Source of the DNA: Bacteroidaceae bacterium
GTDB lineage: Bacteria; Bacteroidota; Bacteroidia; Bacteroidales; Bacteroidaceae
Assembly: GCA_017960985.1 (NCBI GenBank)
Contig: JAGCYD010000018.1
Location: 1-39,759 of the forward strand
Length of the DNA: 39,759 nt
Direction of reading: 5' to 3'
This document shows positions 31,272 through 39,759 of the stretch, piece after piece. A program made the position numbers and the translations under genes. The notes beneath the pieces are model-generated. The model saw nothing but the letters and a program-made list of their open reading frames with translations, had not been told where the DNA came from and searched no databases. Each line of letters starts with the position of its first letter. Position 1 is the first letter of the stretch.

Positions 31272-32342
31272 ATGGAGCATCCCACAAACCTTTTTACAGA
31301 ACTATTGCAGGTGGCATTGGGTACACGCGACCAAATGTCGAGATGTCCCAGTAGTAGCGAGTGGGAAGCGATGTATCGAGAGGCACGCCGCCACTGTGTG
31401 GTGGGTGTATGCTTGCAGGCGTTGCAGAAAGATGACGGACAATGGGGTGTGGATAACGGAATACCCCTCGACCTGAAACTGAAATGGATTGGGAAGGGCG
31501 AAAGAATTTCTGATACCAACCATGAACTGAATCAGCAATGTAAGAAACTCTCCGACAAACTGACAGCCAGCGGATATTGGAACTGCATACTGAAAGGACA
31601 AGGAATCGCCCTTTTATACCCGAATCCATATTGGAGAGAAAGTGGAGATATTGATATCTGGGTGCGTGGGAATCGAAATAGCCTCGTTGAGATGACACGA
31701 CGAATAAGTGGAAGAAAAGAGGCAGTGACTTATCATCACACCAGCTTCCATGTGTTTCCTGATACCGTTGTAGAACTACACTTTACGCCATCGTGGTTCT
31801 TCAATCCGTTCCGCAACCGACGATTGCAACGCTGGTTCAATACGCATTATGAAGTTCGTACAGATACGGAGTTCCCTATTCCTACGACTGCATTTAATAC
31901 CTTATATATATTACAGCACATCTATCGGCATATTTTCGACGACGGTATTGGACTTCGACAAATCATCGACTATTATTATGTATTAAAGGAGAATCGCGGA
32001 GAAACGATTCCCGACCTAAAGAGGTTTGGACTGCTCCCGTTTGCCCGTGGACTCATGTGGATGATGCAACAAACTTTGGGCTTGCCGAAAGAATGGATGA
32101 TTGCAGTGCCTGACGAAAGGTTAGGGGAGTGGCTAAGAAACGAAATCCTTCAGGCTGGAAACTTTGGCCACAACGACCATAGATTCGAAGGGATAGAACG
32201 CCATACCCGAACGGAAAGATTCAATTGGCATATCCGTCAGGTCCTTCGTCGCTGCCGTTTATTCCCCAGCGAATCGCTTTGGGAGATACCTTGGCGTAGC
32301 GGACAATTCCTATGGCGTCTATGTCATGGGTATCTTGGTTGA
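31272..32342 (+). CDS. Nucleotidyltransferase-family protein (NTP_transf_5-like)
   Basis: 356 residues. The nucleotidyltransferase core lies near residues 105-130: ILKGQGIALLYPNPYWRESG followed by DIDIWVRG, where Gly-Asp-Ile-Asp is the metal-binding pair. HHTSFHVFPDTVVELHF then follows, as expected for the uncharacterised NTP_transf_5 family often found with surface polysaccharide genes. The C-terminal half is helical. The start at 31272 is 9 bases after the previous stop. It is last in the queF-led operon and is followed by a terminator. Confidence 0.72.
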   Translation: MEHPTNLFTELLQVALGTRDQMSRCPSSSEWEAMYREARRHCVVGVCLQALQKDDGQWGVDNGIPLDLKLKWIGKGERISDTNHELNQQCKKLSDKLTASGYWNCILKGQGIALLYPNPYWRESGDIDIWVRGNRNSLVEMTRRISGRKEAVTYHHTSFHVFPDTVVELHFTPSWFFNPFRNRRLQRWFNTHYEVRTDTEFPIPTTAFNTLYILQHIYRHIFDDGIGLRQIIDYYYVLKENRGETIPDLKRFGLLPFARGLMWMMQQTLGLPKEWMIAVPDERLGEWLRNEILQAGNFGHNDHRFEGIERHTRTERFNWHIRQVLRRCRLFPSESLWEIPWRSGQFLWRLCHGYLG

Positions 32343-32371
32343 CCTTTACTTAACAAAATGTCATTATAAGT

Positions 32372-32412
32372 AATGCGATTCTTTGTTTTCTGCTTAGAAT
32401 CGCATTATTTTA
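32372..32412 (+). terminator. Rho-independent terminator after the queF operon
   Basis: AATGCGATTCT and AGAATCGCATT form a perfect 11-bp stem with a 13-base loop, followed by ATTTTATT. Confidence 0.85.
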
Positions 32413-32442
32413 TTGTCTTTTTGAAATTATTTACGATATTAT

Positions 32443-32473
32443 TTTGTCGTTTTGTAATAATGTTATACCTTTG
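32443..32473 (+). promoter_or_regulatory. Promoter of gltBD
   Basis: TTTG at 32443-32446, a 19-bp spacer, then TACCTTTG at 32466-32473. The gltB ATG follows 58 bases later. Confidence 0.78.
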
Positions 32474-32531
32474 CGGTGTCAAAATGATAGCAAGATAACG
32501 CGATATTATGATATAATGAACCTAAAAAGCG

Positions 32532-35500
32532 ATGAAAAGTAACGATTTTGAAAAAGGTTTATACAGTCCATCCTACGAACATGACGCATGTGGCGTAGGT
32601 ATGTTAGTGAACATCCACGGGGGTAAAAGCCATGAAATTGTGGATTCTGCCTTAACCGTATTGGAGAATATGCGTCACCGTGGTGCCGAAGGTGCTGACG
32701 GGAAAACAGGTGATGGTGCAGGTATCATGCTGCAGATTCCTCACGAGTTTATTCTGCTACAGGGGATCCCTGTACCCGAAAAGGGACATTATGGAACAGG
32801 ATTGGTTTTCCTGCCCAAAGATGAACACCGACAACAAGACATTCTTAGCATCATGATTGAGGAAATCGAACGCGAAGGACTCAACCTGATGCACTTGCGT
32901 AATGTCCCGACGAACTCTGATTGTCTGGGAGAAAGCGCGAAGAGTGTGGAACCTGACATCAAACAGGTTTTCATTACGGGCGTAAGCGAAGATAAGCAGC
33001 CCATATTGGAGCGCATCCTATATTTAATAAGGAAAAGAATAGAACGACGGGTAGATGATCCTGACTTCTATATTGTCAGCCTAAGCAGCCAGCGTATAGT
33101 ATATAAAGGTATGCTTAGCAGCACGCAGGTGCGTGAGTATTTCCCGGACCTAAGCAATAGCTATTTCACGAGTGGACTGGCATTGGTTCACTCTCGCTTT
33201 AGTACCAATACATTCCCGACATGGAGTTTGGCACAGCCTTTCCGTATGCTTGCGCACAATGGGGAAATCAACACAATTCGGGGTAACCGTAGTTGGATGA
33301 AGGCGCGTGAGAGCATATTGGACAGCGAAGCGTTGGGACATATACGCGATATCAGTCCTATCATCCAGCCGGGCATGAGCGATTCGGCCAGCCTTGACAA
33401 TGTATTTGAGTTCTTCGTCATGAGTGGACTCTCGCTTCCTCAGGCTATGGCAATCCTTGTTCCCGAAAGTTTTAATGACAAGAACCCCATCAGTGACGAA
33501 CTGAAGGCTTTCTATGAGTATCATTCTATCTTGATGGAGCCGTGGGATGGTCCTGCAGCATTGCTGTTCAGCGATGGGCGCTATGCTGGCGGTATGCTGG
33601 ACAGAAACGGTCTGCGCCCCAGTCGCTACACAATCACAACAAAGGGAATGATGGTTGTGGCCAGCGAGGTTGGTGTCATCGAATTTGAACCCGGTGAAAT
33701 TGCCCAAAAGGGACGACTGCAGCCAGGTAAGATTCTGCTCATAGATACAGAAGAAGGTAAAATATACTACGACGGCGAACTAAAGGAGACTTTGGCCAAG
33801 GCAAATCCATATAAGGAATGGTTGCATACCAACCGCATCCAATTGGAGAAATTGAAGAGTGGCCGTCATGTAAGAAATGATGTTGACAACTATGAGTCAA
33901 AACTCCTGACTTTCGGATTTGGTCAGGAGGATATCGAAAAGACACTGGTTCCCATGTGTATAAATGGAGCAGAACCAGTGGCAGCGATGGGTAACGATAC
34001 GCCTCTGGCTGTCATAAGCGACCGTCCACAGATATTCTTCAACTATTTCCGTCAGCAGTTTGCCCAAGTAACTAATCCTGCCATCGACCCGATACGCGAG
34101 GAATTGGTTATGAGCCTGACGGAATACATCGGTACCGTCGGTACGGGCATATTGACACCAGATGCCAGCAACTGCAAGATGGTGCGCTTGCCGCATCCCG
34201 TATTGAATAACACTCAGCTGGATATTCTCTGCAATATCCGTTACAAAGGTTTTTATACAACAAAACTGCCTATTCTGTTCGAGAAGGACAAGGGAGAGGC
34301 TGGTTTGAGCAGTGCCTTGGACGAATTGTGCAGGTTGGCAGAGGAAAGTGTCGATAAGGGTAATAGTTACATTATTCTTTCCGACCGTGATATTGACGAC
34401 AAGCATGCTGCTATTCCTTCGTTGCTGGCAGTAAGTGCCGTACATCACTATCTAATTAGCGTGGGTAAGCGTGTGCAGACGGCGCTGATTGTCGATAGCG
34501 GTGAAATTCGCGAAGTTATGCATGCCGCTCTGCTGTTGGGCTACGGAGCGAGTGCCATTTGTCCCTATATGACTTTTGCCATACTCGACAACCTTGTGAA
34601 GAATGGTGATGTTCAGGAGAACTACGAGACAGCAGAGAAGAATTATATTAAGGCTGTCTGCAAGGGCTTGTTCAAAATCATGTCTAAAATGGGTATCAGT
34701 ACCATCAGAAGTTATCGTGGTGCAAAGATATTTGAAAGTATCGGACTGAGTGAGAACCTGCTTCGCAAGTATTTTGATACACCCGTCAGCACAATCGGTG
34801 GTATTGGCTTAAAGCATATTGCCGAGGATGCCCTGAAACTACATCAGTTAGGATTCGGACAGGCAGAAAAGCCAGAGTTCTTACCAAATAACGGTCAGTT
34901 CAACTATCGTAAGGACGGAATCTCCCATGCATGGAATCCAGAAACAATTAGTTCTCTTCAACTGGCAACAAGGCTGGGAAGTTACAAGAAGTTCAAGGAA
35001 TTTACCCATCTGGTTGATGAAAAAGAAAAGCCGATTTTTATTCGTGATTTCTTCAGCATCAAAAAGGGTGACAAACCATTGAACATAGACGAGGTTGAAC
35101 CCGTAGAAAGCATCGTAAAACATTTTGTCACAGGTGCCATGTCGTTCGGTGCCATCAGCATCGAAGCACACGAAGCATTGGCATTGGCCATGAACAAGTT
35201 AGGTGCACGCAGTAATACGGGCGAAGGAGGAGAGGACAACACGCGCTATCATGCCCAGGTGGATGGTATAAGTTTAAGCAGTAAAACAAAGCAGGTGGCT
35301 TCCGGACGCTTTGGAGTAACGGCAGAATATCTTGTAAATGCAGAGGAGATACAGATTAAGGTTGCGCAAGGAGCAAAGCCTGGTGAGGGTGGACAGTTGC
35401 CTGGATTTAAGGTAAATGAAATCATTGCCAAGACCCGAAACAGTATTCCCGGCATATCTCTGATTTCTCCTCCACCACACCATGATATCTATAGTATTGA

Positions 35501-37028
35501 GGACCTTGCCCAGCTTATCTTTGATCTCAAGAATGTTAATCCCAAGGCTGCCGTTAGTGTTAAACTCGTGGCAGAGAGCGGTGTAGGAACGATTGCGGCA
35601 GGTGTTGCCAAAGCCAATGCAGACCTGATTGTAATCTCTGGTGCAGAAGGAGGAACAGGCGCTTCGCCTGCAAGTAGCATGCGTTTTGCTGGAATTAGTC
35701 CTGAAATCGGACTTTCAGAAACACATCAGACGCTTGCATTGAACGGCTTACGCCAGCAGGTTCGTCTGCAAACCGATGGACAGTTGAAAACAGGACGCGA
35801 TGTCATACACATGGCACTTCTCGGAGCAGATGAATTCGCCTTTGGAACATTACCGCTTATTGTTTTAGGCTGTGTAATGATGCGCAAGTGTAATACCAAT
35901 ACTTGTCCCGTAGGTGTGGCCACACAGAACCCCGAACTGCGAAAGAAGTTCCGTGGACACTATGAATATGTTGTGAACTACTTTACTTTCCTGGCTCAGG
36001 AGGTTCGGGAATATCTGGCAGAGATGGGATTCCGCAGTTTGAATGATATCATTGGCCGTACGGATTTGATTTCCATCAAGCCACAAGAGGATGGTAGCAA
36101 GGCTGCAACCCTGGATTTCGGACGCTTGCTCCACAAGAATGTCACGGATTCCTATCATTGGGACGGACGCGCATTCTCTAAAGTAGAAGGCGTGAAGGAT
36201 ATTGATATCATTTCGGATGCAAAAACTGCCATAAACAGCGGAAAGGAGATACATCTGGATTATACCATCAAGAATACCGATAGGGCTGTAGGTGCCATGT
36301 TGAGTGGTGTGATTGCCCAGAAATACGGTGAAAAGGGTCTAAACGACGGAACTATAAATATTAAGTTCAAAGGCTCTGCCGGTCAAAGTTTCGGAGCCTT
36401 CCTTACGAAGGGGATTCACCTTAAACTTGAGGGTGAAACGAACGACTACTTTGGCAAGGGACTTTCCGGTGGTCGCATCAGTATATTGCCACCTGTTCGT
36501 AGTAACGATGACTTTGTTGCTGAAGACAACATCATTGCTGGAAATACAGGTTTGTATGGCGCGACATCTGGTGAACTCTATGTGAACGGCAGGGTAGGAG
36601 AGCGTTTCGCTGTGCGTAACAGTGGGGCTATTGCCGTCATTGAGGGCTCTGGTGACCATTGCTGTGAATACATGACAGGAGGACGCGTAGTCGTATTGGG
36701 CGAAACAGGTAGAAACTTCGCTGCTGGTATGAGCGGAGGTGTTGCCTATGTGTGGAATAAGGCCGGAAACTTCGACTATTACTGTAATATGGATATGGTA
36801 GAATTGTCGTTGGTGGAAGAGAGTAGTTACAGAAAAGAACTACGCGAACTGATTCGTCAGCACTGGCTCTATACGGGCTCAAATCTTGCACGCACAATGC
36901 TTGATGATTGGAATCATTATGTAGAGCAATTCATTCAGGTGGTTCCCATTGAGTATAAGCGCGTTCTTCAAGAAGAACAGATGAGAAAGTTACAACAGAA
37001 AATAGCAGACATAGCAAGAGATTATTGA
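32532..37028 (+). CDS. gltB: Glutamate synthase, large subunit
   Basis: 1498 residues, normal for the alpha subunit. The N-terminal amidotransferase starts at the catalytic Cys in HDACGVGM (about residue 20), so a short propeptide is removed. It continues to about 430, followed by the central domain to about 760. The FMN domain (about 840-1180) contains GGEDNTRYHAQVDG, LISPPPHHDIYSIEDLAQL and the 3Fe-4S Cys set CVMMRKCNTNTCPVG. The C-terminal GXGXG beta-helix follows. With GltD it makes two glutamates from glutamine and 2-oxoglutarate, tying nitrogen assimilation to the 2-oxoacid pool. gltD starts 1 base after its stop. Confidence 0.96.
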   Translation: MKSNDFEKGLYSPSYEHDACGVGMLVNIHGGKSHEIVDSALTVLENMRHRGAEGADGKTGDGAGIMLQIPHEFILLQGIPVPEKGHYGTGLVFLPKDEHRQQDILSIMIEEIEREGLNLMHLRNVPTNSDCLGESAKSVEPDIKQVFITGVSEDKQPILERILYLIRKRIERRVDDPDFYIVSLSSQRIVYKGMLSSTQVREYFPDLSNSYFTSGLALVHSRFSTNTFPTWSLAQPFRMLAHNGEINTIRGNRSWMKARESILDSEALGHIRDISPIIQPGMSDSASLDNVFEFFVMSGLSLPQAMAILVPESFNDKNPISDELKAFYEYHSILMEPWDGPAALLFSDGRYAGGMLDRNGLRPSRYTITTKGMMVVASEVGVIEFEPGEIAQKGRLQPGKILLIDTEEGKIYYDGELKETLAKANPYKEWLHTNRIQLEKLKSGRHVRNDVDNYESKLLTFGFGQEDIEKTLVPMCINGAEPVAAMGNDTPLAVISDRPQIFFNYFRQQFAQVTNPAIDPIREELVMSLTEYIGTVGTGILTPDASNCKMVRLPHPVLNNTQLDILCNIRYKGFYTTKLPILFEKDKGEAGLSSALDELCRLAEESVDKGNSYIILSDRDIDDKHAAIPSLLAVSAVHHYLISVGKRVQTALIVDSGEIREVMHAALLLGYGASAICPYMTFAILDNLVKNGDVQENYETAEKNYIKAVCKGLFKIMSKMGISTIRSYRGAKIFESIGLSENLLRKYFDTPVSTIGGIGLKHIAEDALKLHQLGFGQAEKPEFLPNNGQFNYRKDGISHAWNPETISSLQLATRLGSYKKFKEFTHLVDEKEKPIFIRDFFSIKKGDKPLNIDEVEPVESIVKHFVTGAMSFGAISIEAHEALALAMNKLGARSNTGEGGEDNTRYHAQVDGISLSSKTKQVASGRFGVTAEYLVNAEEIQIKVAQGAKPGEGGQLPGFKVNEIIAKTRNSIPGISLISPPPHHDIYSIEDLAQLIFDLKNVNPKAAVSVKLVAESGVGTIAAGVAKANADLIVISGAEGGTGASPASSMRFAGISPEIGLSETHQTLALNGLRQQVRLQTDGQLKTGRDVIHMALLGADEFAFGTLPLIVLGCVMMRKCNTNTCPVGVATQNPELRKKFRGHYEYVVNYFTFLAQEVREYLAEMGFRSLNDIIGRTDLISIKPQEDGSKAATLDFGRLLHKNVTDSYHWDGRAFSKVEGVKDIDIISDAKTAINSGKEIHLDYTIKNTDRAVGAMLSGVIAQKYGEKGLNDGTINIKFKGSAGQSFGAFLTKGIHLKLEGETNDYFGKGLSGGRISILPPVRSNDDFVAEDNIIAGNTGLYGATSGELYVNGRVGERFAVRNSGAIAVIEGSGDHCCEYMTGGRVVVLGETGRNFAAGMSGGVAYVWNKAGNFDYYCNMDMVELSLVEESSYRKELRELIRQHWLYTGSNLARTMLDDWNHYVEQFIQVVPIEYKRVLQEEQMRKLQQKIADIARDY

Positions 37029-37029
37029 T

Positions 37030-38376
37030 ATGGGAAATCCGAAAGCATTCTTAACCATACCGCGCAAAGAAGCGGGTTATCGCCCGAAGAATGAGCGCAT
37101 TCACGACTTCTCTGAAGTAGAACAAACGCTGAACAACAAAGACCGTCAGGAGCAGGCAAGCCGTTGCATGGATTGTGGTGTGCCTTTCTGCCACTGGGCA
37201 TGTCCGCTCGGTAATAAATGTCCAGAATGGAATGATGCCCTTTACAAAGGCAACTGGGAACTGGCATACAAGATATTGGCAAGTACGAACGACTTTCCTG
37301 AATTCACAGGAAGAATATGTCCGGCACTATGTGAGAAAAGTTGTGTGCTAAACCTTACGCATCACGAACCGACAACAAATCGTGAAGATGAATGTGCCAT
37401 TATGGAACGAGCATGGCAGGAAGGTTACATCGTAGCCCGTCCACCAAAGGTTCGTAACGGGAAGAAAGTTGCCATCATTGGTTCTGGCCCTTCCGGTTTG
37501 GCTGCTGCCAATCAGTTGAATAAAATGGGATATACAGTCGTTGTTTTTGAGAAGAACGAGGCTGCAGGCGGACTTCTTCGTTATGGTATTCCCAATTTCA
37601 AACTACAAAAGAACATTATCGACCGCCGTATCCGACTGATGGAAGAGGAGGGTGTTGAATTTCGATACAATGAAGATATTGCCCCCAACGATCTGCCTAA
37701 AGGCTATGATGCCTATGTCATTTGTACGGGCACGCCGCAGGCACGCGACTTGAATATACCTGGTCGTGAACTGAAAGGTATTCATCTCGCATTGGAACTA
37801 CTAAGCCAACAGAACCGCATTCTTGCAGGAATGCACTTCGATAAAGAACAACTTGTCACAGCAAAGGGCAAGAAAGTGCTTGTCATTGGAGGTGGAGATA
37901 CGGGTTCGGATTGTATTGGAACTGCCCACAGACAAGGTTGTGTTAGTGTAACACAAATTGAGATTATGCCTAAACCACCAGTCGGTGATAATCCTGCAAC
38001 TCCTTGGCCCTCATGGCCCGTCATACTGAAAACCACGAGTAGCCATGAGGAAGGTTGCGAGCGCAGATGGTTGCTGAATTCATGTCAGTTCCTCGGAAAA
38101 GACGGCAAGGTTACTGGTGTCGAGGTAGAGCAAATCGACTGGGAGCCTTCAGAATCTGGCAGACCAACGATGGTGCATACTGGCAAAAAGGAGGTAATCG
38201 AGGCTGATATCGTATTCCTGGCCATGGGATTCCTGAAACCTGAACATCCTGACTTCGCTCCGAATGTATTTGTTGCTGGCGATGCAGCATCGGGTGCTTC
38301 GCTTGTAGTTCGTGCCATTGCGAGTGGACGAAAGATAGCTAGTCAGGTAGATAAGTTTATAACTTCTAATAAATAA
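37030..38376 (+). CDS. gltD: Glutamate synthase, small subunit
   Basis: 448 residues. The N-terminal Fe-S domain has RCMDCGVPFCHWACPLGNKC and GRICPALCEKSCVLN. The FAD site is AIIGSGPSGLAAANQL near residue 149 and the NADPH site is VLVIGGGDTGSDCIG near 287, followed by VFVAGDAASGASLVVRAI at the C-terminus. It feeds electrons from NADPH to GltB. It is followed by pyrG after 7 bases. Confidence 0.95.
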   Translation: MGNPKAFLTIPRKEAGYRPKNERIHDFSEVEQTLNNKDRQEQASRCMDCGVPFCHWACPLGNKCPEWNDALYKGNWELAYKILASTNDFPEFTGRICPALCEKSCVLNLTHHEPTTNREDECAIMERAWQEGYIVARPPKVRNGKKVAIIGSGPSGLAAANQLNKMGYTVVVFEKNEAAGGLLRYGIPNFKLQKNIIDRRIRLMEEEGVEFRYNEDIAPNDLPKGYDAYVICTGTPQARDLNIPGRELKGIHLALELLSQQNRILAGMHFDKEQLVTAKGKKVLVIGGGDTGSDCIGTAHRQGCVSVTQIEIMPKPPVGDNPATPWPSWPVILKTTSSHEEGCERRWLLNSCQFLGKDGKVTGVEVEQIDWEPSESGRPTMVHTGKKEVIEADIVFLAMGFLKPEHPDFAPNVFVAGDAASGASLVVRAIASGRKIASQVDKFITSNK

Positions 38377-38383
38377 CCAAGTT

Positions 38384-39730
38384 TTGGAAACGAAGTATAT
38401 TTTCATAACTGGAGGCGTAACCTCTTCGCTTGGTAAGGGAATTATCTCGGCCTCGCTTGGGAAACTATTGCAAACAAGGGGGTACAAGATTACTATTCAG
38501 AAGTTCGACCCCTACATCAACATCGACCCGGGTACGCTGAATCCGTATGAGCATGGAGAGTGTTACATAACGGCCGACGGTATGGAAACCGATCTGGATT
38601 TAGGACACTATGAAAGGTTTACGGGTATTAAGACAACTCGTGACAACAGTGTTACTACAGGACAAATCTATTTGAGTGTCATCGAGCGTGAGCGTCGGGG
38701 AGACTATCTTGGTAAGACCATTCAAGTCGTACCTCACATTACAGATGAAATCAAACGAAGGATTCTACTGAATGCTACCAAACAGCATTTAGACTTTGTG
38801 ATAACGGAAATAGGCGGAACGATTGGCGACATAGAGAGTCAGCCGTTTTTGGAGGCCATTCGGCAGTTGCGATGGGAATTGGGACCAACAAGGGCACTGA
38901 ATGTACACCTTACCTATGTACCCTATCTTGCTGCAGCAGGAGAACTGAAAACAAAGCCGACCCAGACAAGTGTCAAACAGTTGCAGGGCTTGGGTATCCA
39001 GCCAGAAGTGTTGGTTCTGCGTACCGAGCACAATTTGACTGATGACATTCGTGCAAAGGTGGCACATTTCTGCAATGTGGATGTCGAATCTGTGATTCAA
39101 AGCCAGGACATGCCCAGCATCTATGAGGTACCTGTGAATATGCAGAAGCAGGGACTTGATGCGGTGATTCTAAGAAAGATGGGACTTGAACTTGGGAAAA
39201 CTCCAGAACTTGGTCCTTGGCGCGAATTTCTGGAATGTCGCAAAAAAGCTACAAGGGAAGTGAAGATAGGACTTGTCGGCAAATATAATCTGCAAGATGC
39301 CTATAAGAGTATTATCGAGAGTCTCGCCCATGCTGGAACATACAGCGGTCAAATGGTAAAAGCCATATTCATTAACAGTGAAGAAATAACGCATGAGAAT
39401 ATAGCAGAAAAACTCAAGGGTATGGCGGGTATTGTCATTTGCCCTGGATTTGGCCAACGAGGCATCGAAGGGAAAATCATCGCAGCAGAATATACACGCA
39501 CACACAACATTCCTACTTTTGGTATCTGTTTGGGAATGCAGATGATGGTGATAGAATTTGCTCGCAATGTTCTTGGGTATGCAGATGCAAACAGCCGAGA
39601 AATGGATGCTGAAACGACACATACTGTCATTGACATCATGGAAGAGCAGAAGAATATCAAGCAGATGGGAGGAACAATGAGACTGGGTAGTTATGATAGT
39701 AAATTCTTACAAAAGAGCAAAGCGTGGTAG
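38384..39730 (+). CDS. pyrG: CTP synthase, interrupted by an in-frame TAG (TTG start)
   Basis: The synthetase domain is complete, from KYIFITGGVTSSLGKGI to about residue 270. The glutaminase domain has VICPGFGQRGIEGKI and the nucleophile Cys in FGICLGMQMMVIEFA. The frame starts at TTG 38384 and stops at TAG 39728-39730 after 448 codons, against about 535 in the family. Right after TAG the same frame continues as AYGEETLIM, the normal next family segment before the catalytic His/Glu region. So this is one gene with a nonsense codon, a sequencing error or a pseudogene. It continues past the window edge. The intact enzyme makes CTP from UTP and glutamine. Confidence 0.86.
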   Translation: METKYIFITGGVTSSLGKGIISASLGKLLQTRGYKITIQKFDPYINIDPGTLNPYEHGECYITADGMETDLDLGHYERFTGIKTTRDNSVTTGQIYLSVIERERRGDYLGKTIQVVPHITDEIKRRILLNATKQHLDFVITEIGGTIGDIESQPFLEAIRQLRWELGPTRALNVHLTYVPYLAAAGELKTKPTQTSVKQLQGLGIQPEVLVLRTEHNLTDDIRAKVAHFCNVDVESVIQSQDMPSIYEVPVNMQKQGLDAVILRKMGLELGKTPELGPWREFLECRKKATREVKIGLVGKYNLQDAYKSIIESLAHAGTYSGQMVKAIFINSEEITHENIAEKLKGMAGIVICPGFGQRGIEGKIIAAEYTRTHNIPTFGICLGMQMMVIEFARNVLGYADANSREMDAETTHTVIDIMEEQKNIKQMGGTMRLGSYDSKFLQKSKAW

Positions 39731-39759
39731 GCATATGGCGAAGAAACACTGATTATGGA

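Noticed and set aside
38384-39759. Reassignment of TAG to a sense codon
   Set aside because: umuC (24629-24631), the 26677 gene and the 12527 helicase all appear to stop normally at TAG.

Overview
The window looks like a chromosomal segment of a Bacteroidales bacterium, most likely Prevotellaceae. Several upstream regions carry the Bacteroidetes promoter pattern (TTTG, a 19-20 bp spacer, then TAnnTTTG). The gene set also fits the phylum: serine palmitoyltransferase, a four-subunit 2-oxoacid:ferredoxin oxidoreductase, a Bacteroidetes-type porin, DUF4468, MltF-type lytic transglycosylase and an acid-rich surface lipoprotein.

Layout. 1-558 is the start of a secreted Cys-pair protein that runs off the left edge. 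559-910 holds its promoter and two abutting arrays of short tandem repeats (22 bp and 23 bp). 911-11539 is one long leftward gene series: tolC, a lipoprotein macA, macB ATPase, macB permease, a DUF4468 protein, a TPR protein, the 2-oxoacid oxidoreductase operon and a putative porin. It is probably driven by the promoter at 11598-11629. 11540-11939 contains a second copy of the 23-bp array and the promoter of a surface lipoprotein (11940-12530). 12527-18142 is a leftward operon: lipid kinase, uridine kinase, lytic transglycosylase and a nuclease-helicase. It is divergent from serine palmitoyltransferase (18306-19490), which is followed by a terminator and a DEAD-box helicase.

20855-21966 is an unusual gene-free stretch. 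It contains a 21-bp tandem array, a family of promoter-like repeats with small hairpins, a MITE-like inverted-repeat element, a degenerate but apparently transcribed tRNA-Thr(CGT)-like gene with its own promoter and terminator, and a further long inverted repeat.

21967-27819 is an accessory, partly AT-rich cluster reading rightward: a WG-repeat-like protein, UmuD, UmuC, two tandem paralogues of unknown function, a remnant of a second umuC 3' end, and another protein of unknown function with one WG-like unit. It ends at a terminator. A broken gene follows (27825-28474). The right part returns to household genes: a queF-led operon (queF, yjjG-like HAD phosphatase, wecG/tagA glycosyltransferase with an internal duplication, M15 peptidase, nucleotidyltransferase), then gltB, gltD and pyrG. 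The pyrG frame is interrupted by a single TAG near the right edge.

The best candidate for something undescribed is 20998-27819: repeats, a tRNA-like gene and a UmuDC cargo module with evidence of cargo turnover at the umuC 3' end. The second is the shared short-repeat family placed about 40-50 bp upstream of two separate promoters for secreted proteins.
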